In this document: positions 11,962-23,900 of the stretch, one piece after another
How positions within the stretch are numbered: the first letter of the stretch is position 1
Layout: each line of letters opens with the position of its first letter
DNA from: Halicephalobus mephisto
Taxonomy: Eukaryota > Nematoda > Chromadorea > Rhabditida > Panagrolaimidae
Length of the DNA: 64,000 nt
NCBI GenBank assembly: GCA_009193035.1
Contig: SWDT01000204.1
Span: forward strand, 62,001 to 126,000
Reading direction: 5' to 3'
The notes under the pieces: generated by a model
What the model was told of the DNA's origin: nothing
Database searches by the model: none
What the model saw: only the letters and a program-made list of their open reading frames with translations
Position numbers and translations under genes: made by a program

Positions 11962-13106
11962 ATGAACTCTTTGTTGTTGCCATTTACCTTCTTGTTACTA
12001 TTGTCGTTGGGATATTGTGATCCGATTGTGGGATCTTCTGTATCTGAATGGCGCGGATACTTCAAGAGAGAACATTCTCTCATCAAGCCTTATCAATGTG
12101 AGTTTGTTCCCAATCATCTTGATATATGAAAATCGTCCTTTAGCCTCGGGTATGGATATTCCAAATTGGGACATCTTCGGATCGGCTATGGTTTCTAGTC
12201 ACCAAATCAGACTTACTTCTGATGTCCAAAGTCGCCAAGGTGCTATTTGGAACACTGAAGTAAGTAATTTCATATATGAATTTGAGTAGTAAATGGGTTT
12301 CAGCCAGTATTTTCGAGGGATTGGGAGTTACTGGTCAATTTCCGTGTCCATGGCAGTACTGGAGACTTGTTTGGCGACGGGATGGCTGTTTGGTACGTCA
12401 AGGAACCTAAGGTGCTTGGTGATGTCTTTGGGTCGAAAGATTACTTCAGTGGACTCGGGATCTTCTTTGATACTTATAGCAACCACAATGGTGCCCATAA
12501 GCACGGACATCCGTATATTTCTGCCATGGTTTCCAACGGAAGTCTTCACTATGATCATGACAGGGATGGAACTCATACTCAACTGGGTGGAGAACATACT
12601 GGATGTGAAGCCAAATTTCGCAACAAGGATTATGACACCCAAATTTTGATTCGATTTGTCGGGGATACTCTCACGGTTGGTTTTCTCTTGCCTGCACCGG
12701 TCCTATTGACTCTTTTCAGATCTACAAGGATGTTGACAACGAAGGAAAGTGGAAGGCTTGCATGAGTGTCAATGGAGTTCGATTGCCTACTGGTTATTAT
12801 TTCGGCATTTCAGCTGCTACCGGCGACCTTAGTGACAATCACGACATTATCAGCGTCAAGATGTTTGAGCAGGAGCATGATCGTGTCGAACGCGTTGGAG
12901 AAGGCGACGGCCGTGGAATCGTCCCCGAAGCTGAAGTTTTTGCTGCTCCGAGAGACCATGTGTCTGACCCTAAACCTTCCAAGCTGGGTGCCTTCGGGAC
13001 ATTCTTCCTCATTTTGATTGCAATCATCATCATTGCCGGTCTTCTCATCTTTGGTGTTGCTTACTTCCATCAGCGTAACGAAAGATCTAGAAAGAGATTC
13101 TACTAA
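11962..13106 (+). CDS. lman2: VIP36-type L-type lectin (LMAN2), cargo receptor
   Basis: Mannose-binding type I membrane protein that cycles between ER, ERGIC and Golgi and carries glycoprotein cargo. Four exons, 11962-12097, 12144-12259, 12304-12675 and 12720-13106, give 336 residues. A signal peptide (MNSLLLPFTFLLLLSLGYC) precedes the lectin domain: FKREHSLIKPYQ, WDIFGSAMVSSHQIRLT, QGAIWNTEPVFSRDWEL, GDGMAVWYV, FGSKDYFSGLGIFFDTYSN (calcium and sugar site), YISAMVSNGSLHYDHDRDG and RLPTGYYFGISAATGDLSDN. A membrane helix (LILIAIIIIAGLLIFGVAYF) and a short tail ending RSRKRFY follow. The final KRFY matches human VIP36 and serves as an ER exit signal in this family. Confidence 0.95.
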
Positions 13107-13661
13107 CTCAACGGAACTTGTTCTAGGCTTTAGTTACGATCACAGTTCATCCAAAGAATTAATTAGTTTTCGGTGTTCGGGTTATTCTAGACCGCAGCTT
13201 TTGTCCAGCTTCACTCATTCCTCTATTGTAACTCCCGTTGGTAATAAGGGCGATCAGTTCTTCAGTCTAATTTTTTGCCTTTCACGTTTCTGGGAAAAGT
13301 TTATTGTTTATAAGACGACAGAATATTTATAAAACATTTACAAAGGACAAAATTAGATTAAGGATGCTGTGCAGGCTAGGCCAGACAGACAGGGTTCTAG
13401 AACTATTCGAAATTGGGCTGACCGGAAAGTCTCACAACAAAAGCTAAATAGTCATTCAAAGCAGGATTGAAGAGAGAGCCATGCCACCTATAACCTGGTG
13501 GCTGACTTTTGCGATCTGTCCCCATTAAAAGGGAACATAACAGGTGTGGTAAGAACAAATAATGGCTGTCCTTGAATCCAAACTGAGTAAACCAAAAATG
13601 AGAACGATTTTCAGAGGGATCCAAATAAAAAATACATGTTTCGGAGAAAAGCATGTTGCTT
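13107..13661. other. Convergent 3' region between VIP36 and APL-1
   Basis: No exon recognised. Small frames at 13403-13783 are shadows of the APL-1 last exon or random. Confidence 0.45.
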
Positions 13662-16600
13662 TCAAGGCTTATTATCAAAGAAGCTGTAGGTGGGGTTCTC
13701 GTATCCGTTGACCTGCATTCCAGCGACGTGGCGCTCCTCAGGAGTACAAACGTCGACTTCGATGAATCCGGGATGACGAGCACGACGACGAAGCATCACG
13801 ATAAATACGGTGGTAATCGTGAGAGCTGAGATCAAAGCGATAATGACAACAGCATTGCTGCTAGCAGTAACGACGCTGATACTATCGAATTCTTCTTCGC
13901 GCTGAAAGTTTAGATATATCTTCTCAAATAAGTAATCACTGGGGAATGAAATGTCAGTCTACTTGTCCCCTAACGTTTCTCTTTTGTCTCAACTACGGAT
14001 ATTGGAAAATCTTTTAGGACTAACACAATCCATATAATAAAAAGTGTTTAAACTTGGTTTCCGCACTCTAATGTGATTCCTAGGCATCTCCCGTTAAATT
14101 CGTGTTTCCTATTGTACCAGTGTTTCTGGTAAAAATTCTAAGAACGAATAACTTACGATTTCATTAACGAGTCTCTCTTGTTTAGCGTAGGCGCTGCTCT
14201 CAGGAAGTTCTTCCTGAATATGAATCGGTCTTTCGACAATAGGTTCAACGACAACATGGAGAGAATCCTTCTTGACTTCCTCGGAATCTTCATCGTCATC
14301 ATCGTATTCTTCCTCATCTTCTTCTTCATCGCGATCGGTGTCCTTCGTGGCAGGACCATTGTGATGTTTGCTCTCGATCGGTTCGACGTTGATGTTGATC
14401 TTCTTGACGACTGGTTTCTCGGCCTCTTCATCATCTTCGTCTTCATAACTCTCATCGGAATCGTCTTGATCGAGACGAGTGCCTTTGGCGTTGAGGATGG
14501 TCTTCAGACTGATAGAAGCCTTGGTCGTCGTTGTTGGAGCAGTAGTAGTAGTGGGCTCAACGAGGATGGTGTCGGATAAGGAAGCAGAACGCTCATAGGT
14601 CTTCTTGTAAAGCTGGATGAGTTTTTCGTTGGACTCGTCGTCTCCAAGACGCATGACTTCGTCGTCATTGACTTCAGGAGTGTTCTCTCTTCTGTACTCA
14701 CGCCAGAATTCAACGGCGATGGGCCGAATGTGCTTCTCGAGGGCGGGGAAATCCCTCAACATGGCGAGAGTGCCATTGATACGGAGATCGATGTAGCGGA
14801 GTCTATGCATGAGGATAGGCTCGAAGGCCTGGGCTTCCTCAGGGTCAGATCTGAGCAAGTGACGGAAACGATTCAACATGTGGTTGCGGTCCTTCTCTTC
14901 AGCCTTGATGTAAGTCTTGAGGGCACGAAGGACATTTTGTTTGTTCTGAACACCGACCTGCATGGCCAGAGCTGACCTGTACTCATGAGTAGCCTGACGT
15001 TTCTTGTCATTCAGAGCGGTCTGGACGCGAGAATCGTGGAGTTCCTCGATCTGTTTACGTTGTTCCTTGTTTTCTTCCTCGAGAGCAGCAACAGTCTTGC
15101 GGAAACGAGCAGTCATTTCACGTTTGTATTCTTCTGCTCCCTTCGGGTCGGTTTCCTTCATCTTATTGTAGCGTTCGAAGAGTTCACTCCACTCTGTGAT
15201 GACCTTAGTGACCTTCTTACGGTGTTTCTTCTCGAGGCGTTCTTCGGCTTCCTTGAAGCGTTCATGTTCACTCTTGGTGTCATCCTCCTTGAAGTAAGGA
15301 TCTTGTTTGGCCTTGTCATCATCTTCTTCGGCATCTTCATCGACCGAACCTTCTTCAGTGTCGTCTTCGTCGTCTTCATCCTCATCTTCATCATCATCTT
15401 CGTTGTTAAGTTTAGTGACCTCCGGTTGATCCAAAGGCTTGTTATCCTTATTCTTGGGACAACAGACAAATTCAACCCCACGGAACATATCGAGACCACA
15501 GGGTTCAAGGATAGCAAAGGATCGCAGAGCCAGCTGTTCTCCCTTATCACCAACTTTCTGGGCACATTCAGCATCAGCCTTGCTACTCCAGTATTTGTAA
15601 TCGTTGCAAGTGTTTCTGCCAATCACATGGGCAAAGTGACACTGACCAGGGACTTGGAGAGACTCTGTTACGAATTCTCCTTCTGAAATTATTTCGATCA
15701 ACTTCTGACGTCAATAGTTTATTTGCTAATCTGCTCTAATTTCGTCGAGATCGGTGGTAAATCTGCTTACTTAAAAAACACCTTGACCCCTTACCCAGTT
15801 GTAACTTATTCCTCGCAAGATAAAGATAATTGATTACTTACCGATACAGTGGTAGGGACGAACAACAAAGGTGTGCTTGCATTGAGTTCCATCTTCCTTG
15901 CACCATTTGTCGATGTTCATTTCATGAGAGTATTCAACAATGTTTGTAATATTTTTACCCGGATATACCTAAATAAGGATTTAAAAAACAAATTTTTCAT
16001 TATAGACTTCCGGTTGTGGTCCTGTCAAATCGACAGTTACAGAGATTTTGGCTCATCCATACAAAAACTAGTTCTTTTTTTCTCCAAGTAAAAACGTGAA
16101 ATTTTTCCGTTTTTCATCCGAAATTTGATCAAAATGTAACGGAGCAATTTAAATCGCCGATCTTATGCAAATCAGGTCGCTGTTTCTTGTCCATTTGCTT
16201 AGAATTATCTCCGCGGACATTCATACGGACCTTTGTTCCACAAATGGAGTGAATAAAACCGAATATGTTCAAAACAACAATGGTCCCTAATGCGGATTCT
16301 GTCGCTTTCCCAATCATGACTCATCTTTGTAAAGAAAAATAAGGCTTCCGCGTTTTAAGAGCGATGCCATTGAAAAGGAAATGAGATGAATCTGTCATTG
16401 TTGTGTGGAAATAAAGATTTCATTTTGTAAAAGGTGAAATTTGAGAGTGGATGCGCAAACAGATTTTTCTCGAACAAGGATTTTGCAAGAGAATCTAAAC
16501 CAATCAATAAACTCACTCTTTTACAATATTTCAGAATATCGTATTTGCCCTCAAGGCACTGAGCCAGCTGGCTATCATCGGACTTCCATTCGCCATCCTC

Positions 16601-16888
16601 GTTCATATGTTGGTTACGGTAACCACATTTAAAAGCGACAAGTGGAACAAAGGATTCATGAGAACGGCTGTAATCGCCATCGACATTCGCCGAAACTCCC
16701 TGAAAACAGCTGGGGTTAATTTCCTCTCAAGTCTCCCAAAAAGGACGTTCTACTCCATGTGAATGCAAATGGAGAATCCAAAGGCCCCTAGGGGATCAAT
16801 CAACTTAACAAATTACCTCGATGTAGGTAGAACCGGCGAGGGCAAGTCCGGCCACAAAAAACGTCAGCAGCGACGACGCTGCCGGCAT
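13662..16888 (-). CDS. apl-1: Amyloid precursor protein family member (APL-1-like)
   Basis: Type I membrane protein of the APP family, acting in adhesion and signalling; C. elegans APL-1 is its likely orthologue. Five exons, 16888-16817, 16699-16517, 15968-15842, 15682-14157 and 13901-13662, give 715 residues. Order: signal peptide (MPAASSLLTFFVAGLALAG); growth-factor-like domain (FVPLVAFKCGYRNQHMNEDG, DILKYCKRVYPGKNITNIVE); copper-binding domain (GEFVTESLQVPGQCHFAHV, SFAILEPCGLDMFRGVEFVC); a long Asp/Glu run; the helical E2 domain (EEYKREMTARFRKTVAALEE, EPILMHRLRYIDLRINGTL); a second acidic linker; the membrane helix (NAVVIIALISALTITTVFIV); and the tail EVDVCTPEERHVAGMQVNGY followed by ENPTYSFF. 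The GYENPTY sorting and adaptor motif is intact. I see no A-beta-like sequence beside the membrane, as in C. elegans. The ATG lies 12 nt behind TTATTTTTAG, a likely trans-splice acceptor. Confidence 0.97.
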
Positions 16889-16900
16889 TTTTTAAAGTCG

Positions 16901-16902
16901 CT
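16901..16902 (-). other. Candidate trans-splice acceptor of apl-1
   Basis: Minus-strand TTTTTTATTTTTAG ends 12 nt before the ATG. Confidence 0.55.
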
Positions 16903-19900
16903 AAAAATAAAAAATTCAAAAATGTTTATTGAATATTTGACCCGGTACACAACTCGTAACACGTTAGCAAATCAATATTTGAAGATTAGCAACGAACAAA
17001 GAGAAGTGAAACCAATCAAGAACGGTACACAGAAACAAACTGTGACTCGTCTGCGCAGTGCGAATGTGTACGTGGAAAGGGCGTCGACATGCTTGACAAC
17101 AAGGCCAAGAAGGCAAATAGAATAATTTTACCAAGGCTTTTTCGAGATTGTTTGCTTCAATGCTTCTAAATGACCATCAAAGGCGTGCCATCGAATGACA
17201 AACTCACTTGACTATTAAATTGTAAATTTGTCAGAAGAGAATATGAAAACTATAAAATCCAAACGAAGATAGTTGTCAAGGGATAGCCTAAAGGCAAGCG
17301 AGTGCTCAGAAATTCGGCTCGAAATCATCTCCGCAAATGGAAAAGCAAAGAAGCCACTTTTCGAGTCTCTCCAATTTAGGAAAGTCTATTTTTTGGGATT
17401 GACATAAAGAGCTGACGATTGTTAAAAGAAGGAAATCAATTTCGTTTCAATTACAAAACACGTGTAAATTCTCATTGGTGCTGAATCGTAAAAGTAGCGG
17501 AATTGAACATTGAAATGGTGTTTTGAAACAAATCGATGACTCAAAAACATAACGGAAAGACCGAGAAGGAAATTTAGCGAATAAGGCAAAGCGCTACAGG
17601 AGACAACGAAAACCCGATTTGCATAATCTCATGGAGCCAAAGATTTCGTTTTATGAAAAGAAACTTTCAGATAAAAAAGGAGATTTTGAGAAAATCTCGC
17701 GCGGTTAACTAGCCGTTGAAATACAGCAAAACTGGGATGAGAGAAAGCAGTGCCGAGTAGCACGGTTACCATGACAAAATTCCTATTAGGGTTGGGCTTT
17801 AGAAACTAAAGATTCTCTCGAGATGAAATTTATAAATGTCGTCTTGTTTATTGGAACCTGTGTTCCAAAGTTTTTCAAGCAGATTCACAGCTAACAAGAT
17901 GTTTAATGAGCTCCTAATCTTTATAAAAACATTTCTTGTTAACCGTAATTATAGTATCAAACTTTGTTTACGAAGAGAAAAACGAATTTAGATTAGTCAT
18001 TTCTGAATAATCAGACCATTGGGAGGTCAAGCAAATACCCCCATCGAGGTCAATAGAGGCCAGATAAGAGGAGACTTGGCCCACTCAGGAAAATGCATTA
18101 ACCGAACACTTTAATCACTTAATACATAAATGGAAGGAATGCATTCGTCAGAAGAACTAAAACCGGTCGATGATTTTGCAGGTGTTGGGAAAAACGTTAT
18201 GGAAGAATTCAAAAAGTTGTTGCAAATTATAAAATTTCAAGTGATTAAAATCATTTTTTCGAAAATTCATCGGGGAAATTCAATCAATCTAAGTACACGG
18301 ATGACTGAATACAGACATCAATACTTTTAAAAAACAGGTTGCAACTTCTCCAGGTTACTCGACAATAAACAAGTAGAAAATAATTGAAATAGACCTAGAC
18401 TCAACTCCCGAATTGGAGCACTTGATGTACACAGAACTGAGAACCGCAAGAAAACCGGGATTTCAGTCGATTTCTTTCTTCTTTCCCATTTCCATTATTA
18501 AATCACAGTAATCACCCAAGAACCAAGTAATCAAGTGGGTAAGAAATTACACAGTAGGATTGCTGGGAACTGTATAGATGAAGGGAAATAAAGAATAGGG
18601 AAAAATAACATTTACCACGACCATCAACAACAGAGATCAAAAGCGCGGTAGAAAAGAAGTTTTGCGTGCAAAACGGACTGTCGATCAGTCCGCGCAGTAG
18701 GTGGAATGGTGTCGCGACCAACAAGATGCGTCTTTCCAACCTTTCCTTTTCCGTGGAATCGGAGACGGACGGACAGTTTTCTCATAAATTGAACCACATG
18801 GTAGAGCATTGTGGGACATGGACGATTGCACACATTCGCGCGGGGACCTATAGAGTTACGGCTTAAGTAAATCTCTCCAATTACATATTTTTTAACAAAA
18901 AAAAGTATACGAGTCATGTCCTCGTGTTCTCGTCTCCGCAAGTAAGGGAAGAACCATTTTCCGGAGGGCAAGCAGTAGTACTAGGGCTGTGGAACTGCGG
19001 TCAGTCTTGTTCGCGGGCCGTTGGGCAGATTGATATACACACTTGCTTCTTGTTCACAGGCACTGGAAGAGAGTTATGCTGTCGATGAAATAGTGGGAAA
19101 AGACTTGTGGCAGTCAGTCACACGGTGCCGAAAGGAGCGAGTTTGGCCAAAACATCCGCGAAAACTTCCCGAAAACGGACGTGAAAACCCATTGTTATTT
19201 GAATGCCGAAAACAGAAAGAATAAAGCTTATTTTCTCTTCTTCTCTGAAGCGAGAATTCTGGCACCCTCGATAAAAAGTTTAGTTTTTGTTTGGTTGCCT
19301 ACTGGGTGCCAAAGGCAGTGAGGCAAGAAAAGAATATTCCATTTGCAAAGAAGCAGCTATTGTTGGTTCTTGACGCTCCGGAAGTTTAGTGCTCAAGTGC
19401 CGCCAGAGGGGAAAATGGCACTCTTTCAAAAATCTCAAACACTTGGGACAGTCATTTTTACTGACGAAATTGGCACATTTGGGACAAAATTGGACTCTAT
19501 CTCGAAAGGTCCGTGAGTACAATATTAAAACATTCGTCGAAAGAAGTTTTTAATCTTCCGAAAGTTCTTAGTCATCTCCCAAGTCATGAATAAGAAAAGC
19601 AACGATGGGGTCCGATGGACCTGTGTCAGTTTTTGTTGTAAACATGGGAATTTTAAAACGAACACCAATGGCCTTGATTTTATTTGTCACAAGAACATAT
19701 GCCCATTGAGGCTGCTTTGTAAATGAATCAAAAACAATTTTTGTCCACCAGAAGATACCATCTTACATTTACAAACATCTTAGGGTTTATACATAAAAAA
19801 TGGAGAGCTACTCCCCTAATGAATGTTTTCAGTAATCATTTCGTTTTCCATTTGTAGTTCCAACATCATTTTTCTCGTAATTTGGGACTTTTCTACAAAC

Positions 19901-20911
19901 ACAAATTAATTAAAAATAAACTTAATCTCTGCTAAATTGCCGTAAGGTTTATTTATTTCCGAGTTTCTGTGACTTGAAATCAGCTGATCCGAGAGTCGAA
20001 AATTAATCACCAGCGTTTGAGTTCATCTTGACATCATGAAGAACTAAGTTACAAACAAAATGTCACGTGTGTTGTATTCAGAATACCGAGAAATCGAATG
20101 GAATCAGATTCCTGGTTCTTTGCATTGCGTCGTCTCGTTTCCTGCTTGTTGACTAGCCAGACAGCGTTCCAGAGTCCCGCGTGGGGTGTCTCGACGCGAA
20201 TGCTCTCTCTTCGCTGAAATTTCCCGCGATTTTTACGGCAGCTGAGACGTTTTCGTTGACGAATTGCTAAACGTTGATGGATCCATTTTGTTTTAACTAA
20301 AATTTGATCAAATTGTTATTTTTATTCATAATACTGAGCATCGACCAAATTGTGTCCAGTTATTTCCTTAGAGATTCTTGGTAAAACATGTGTTTCCAAT
20401 TTCCACTAACAATTTTGGAATTTTACTGTCGTGTTAGCATGCCTTTTTAGTCGTTTTCTCCATGATTTACGTATATTGGCTCTAAACGATCCATATTAAT
20501 GAAATCTTGCAAATTTATACTGAATCTAACGAGATTCATATATGACGAAATCGATTGCGACTGTTCTTCAAATCCGCATAAACTCATGGATCTTCTTGGA
20601 TTTTCTGATAAATTCCCCTATATTTACTAGTTCCCGTGTGTTATATCCAAAAATCGACTCATTAAATCCTTGAGAAAGTGATTTTTCGATCTTTCCACAA
20701 GCCTGTCATGAGTAATCCATTTTCTGGTTATATTGTTTACGAAAAACCGTTGATCGATTGGTGTATCTGAAATTTGAAAGTTTTTTTGCAGGTGGGTATC
20801 GGAAGTAGCCATTGAAGCAGTGAAGTTAGTTTTTGGCTATGACGGCCTCGTCCGTACGAACGGGTATTTTTCCTGAGTTATTTGACGAATCGCACGTAAT
20901 TTGGAATTTTC
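16903..20911. other. Intergenic region, 4.0 kb, between divergent genes
   Basis: 5' flanks of apl-1 (-) and the large charged-protein gene (+). Frames at 18624-18971, 19021-19224 and 19280-19522 have no recognisable family, so I call no gene. An 18-bp near-palindrome at 18674-18691 recurs upstream of the SAM synthetase gene (see findings). Promoters of both genes should lie here, but no element could be assigned. Confidence 0.45.
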
Positions 20912-20913
20912 AG
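20912..20913 (+). other. Candidate trans-splice acceptor of the large charged-protein gene
   Basis: TTTGGAATTTTCAG ends 11 nt before the ATG at 20925. Confidence 0.5.
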
Positions 20914-20924
20914 GCGGGACCAAC

Positions 20925-23900
20925 ATGGACTTGACATGTGATGAATCTATGCCCACAGACCGAGATCTGGATCCGACGGTGAGGTTTTATGTGAATCATT
21001 AGAGTATTCCCCTGTTTTAGTTGAGGTTCCGGAGGCCTACATTACCGAATAATATTCCCGTCGCACAGCCACAAACCACATTTAATCAGTTACCGCTTAA
21101 TTTGAATATTCCGAATCAACAGTTATTGGGGAGCTTGAATCTAATGCAACAACTCAACCAGCCTTCGACAAGTCAGTTGCTGGCACAGTATCATATGCAG
21201 ATTAAGCTTGCTGAAGCAATGCAGAGGACTCAAAACACCAATTTTTTGTTGTCTAACCAAAATCAGAGTTTGTTTTCCGGTTTAGGGTCATCAACGCCTC
21301 AGAATCCCCTGCTGATGACGCAAAATACATTCGGGACACCGGTTATTGTGAATGTTTGTTTTAGTTAGTCCTCACGGGATGAATTTAGTGTTTTCAGGGA
21401 AGTGCTAATTTCACCCAGCCTATATTGCCTCAGCAGAACCTTAATATTAGTGCCTTAGGCCAAGGGCTGGATCCGTTGACTTTGTATCAACATCTCGCGT
21501 TGCAACCTTCCTTGCCAAATTTCCAAGCATCTCCATCCACTTCGGTTCAACAGTCCCCGCAGTTATCAACGCCGTCCAGCATTTCTAGCCTCTCTTTGAG
21601 CATATTACAAAATTCCCAGCTGCAACAACAAGTTCTCCAACAACAGCAGTTATTACAGAGTTCTGCGTTGTTAACTCCGAAACAGACTGTTCAATCACCT
21701 GTCGTTAGGCCTTTACAATCTAATCTCCCGTATCTTCAGAAAGCTGAGAACAAAGAGGATGTGTCAGAGCCTTCCTTGAGTACTCCATCCGTCTCGTCCG
21801 TCCAGCAGCCTTCGTCGAAAGCGGAATTTGGAAGTCCTCCGTTGGCCTCAGGAGTTGAATCGCTAGACGATACCGTTGGTGAACCAGAACCGGTTCGGGA
21901 GCCAACTCCTGAAGCCGAGCCTCAGAAACTCCGTTCTCCTAAGAGGCAGGACAATTACTGTGTTCCACTAAATTTCAAAACTTATCTTCCGGGTGCTGAT
22001 CCGTCTTTTTCCAATAGTTTTCAACTTTGGCCGGACGAGGATCCGACTCAAGACTCAAGGAAGCGGGTTTTGTTCTTCCACAATCCTAGGAATCTGCAGA
22101 GGTTCTGTGACCGCTCCGGGGTAGCCATAGATTGGCTGCGAAAGGGGTATCGGCTGAAGACCCTGAGTTCCACTCCATTCCAGGACGATCTTAAGTACTG
22201 TATTCAGGACTTGATGGAGGAATACGAGGAGGTCACAGCTACAGAGTACGAAAATGATGAGAAACAATTTTGTCTCGAGGTTTTGTTGCAAATTCATCGA
22301 GATCAAGACGTGAGGAAACTTGAGCAGGACAGGTTGATGAAGGAGACCATTGAGAAACTAGGTAAAGTTTAAGCAGGGTTGATTTCTAATAGTGCTTAAT
22401 TTCAGATAGGGGAGTCTCAGCAGCGATTACTCAGGAGTATATCGATCAGGACAACCTTCTTCCTGGAACCTCTGGAGGCACTCTAGAAAGCGATGGGCTC
22501 GTATTAGCTGCCGTCGCTGATGCAGCAAGTTCCCCGATGAAGAAACAACTTGTTCAACTGAAACCAGACCGGGAACCCTCCACTAGTCAGAATGTTGAGA
22601 GTCAAGAAAGCACTCCTCTGCACTCAGTGGCAAGTATTTACGTTCCAGATAAACTTCAAATCCCATCCAGTGCCGAAGAAGGTTTTTCATTAGATCTGGA
22701 AGCTGAGCCAGAGCCGTGTAGTTCTGCGGATTCATTGGCTGAGAAAATAGAGGTCACAGAAGAGGAAGTATTGTTGTTGAAGAATTTCGCCGCAAGTTGT
22801 TCAGCAGTTGATGACTCTAAGGAGGAGAGACGAAGGAAGAGCATGCAACAAGGGATATTGAAGTTTGCTGATCTCGTGAATGTAAGAAAGGAAAACGAAG
22901 AAGATAAGGACAACGAAAATTATATGGGTTTCTTGCCTGAAGCAGTGCGGATATCAGAGCTAGATCAAGATCAGAGAGAAGGTTTAGTGTTTGAAGTACC
23001 CAAAGTAGTTGATTGTTCCCAGCTCTCGTGGACGTTCGATACAAAAGGCCGACAAATAGGAGTCCTTCCAGTAGATAATTTGACGTCTGTGAAGAGCATA
23101 CCATTACCCTTTTCCACAGCAAGGAAGATGACCAAGTTTGACAAGTTTGTGTGGATGCACGACCGTTATATGCAATTCATCTCTTGTGAACTGTTTGGTG
23201 ATACACTGGTGAGTGTTGGAGTGTAGGACGGTCCTGACGTAATTCAAATATTTTAGGAGTACAACCAAGTTCTTCGGCAATCAGCTTGGCTGCACGAGAG
23301 GAAGGGTTCGGAAAAATTCAAATCTCTACCATACAAGGAGAAAACTAGTACTAAATTAGCTCCAAGTGTAGTCAAGATTCTGGCATTGGTTCAGGAGGTT
23401 AGTTTTCAGTACTTTCACTTGGATATAATATACGTGTTTCTAGCGACTGTTAAAACAAACCTACGTGAACTACAATGCCTTCCAATGGGCCAAAGAGAAC
23501 CTGATCACGACTAAAAAGGAACTATTAGAAAGAGAATCGAAGGACATTCTTGAGATTTCGGCCATTCAAACTTACTACGCACTACTCTCGTTCTATCATT
23601 CTTTTCCTCAACTCTTTGACTTCTTGAAACCAGTGTTGAATAAGTATCGGTTTCAAAAATCAGGAACAGAATTTGTAGAGGAAATGATCAAGTGGAATGA
23701 AATGAAAGGCAAGTGAACAAAATTTATTTCAAGGTCTCATTATCTCTTTCAGATAAGATAATTTCCATTGCCAAGGTTTATGACGAACAGACAAAAGGCC
23801 GAGCGGAAGCCGACAAATGTCTCAAGCAAGCATTGAAGAAACTTTTGGGAACGGAATCTGTACCAGGGACTGCTGTCAACGAACGAGAACAGCGGAGAGA

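Noticed and set aside
13901..14157. An A-beta-like peptide in the APL-1 juxtamembrane region (EEEF resembling DAEF)
   Set aside because: Only a few chance residues agree; the rest of the region and the membrane segment do not match A-beta.
14178..15686. Plus-strand frames of 81-233 codons opposite apl-1
   Set aside because: They are antisense shadows of the acidic APL-1 exon (GAN codons read as Phe/Val/Ile-rich frames).
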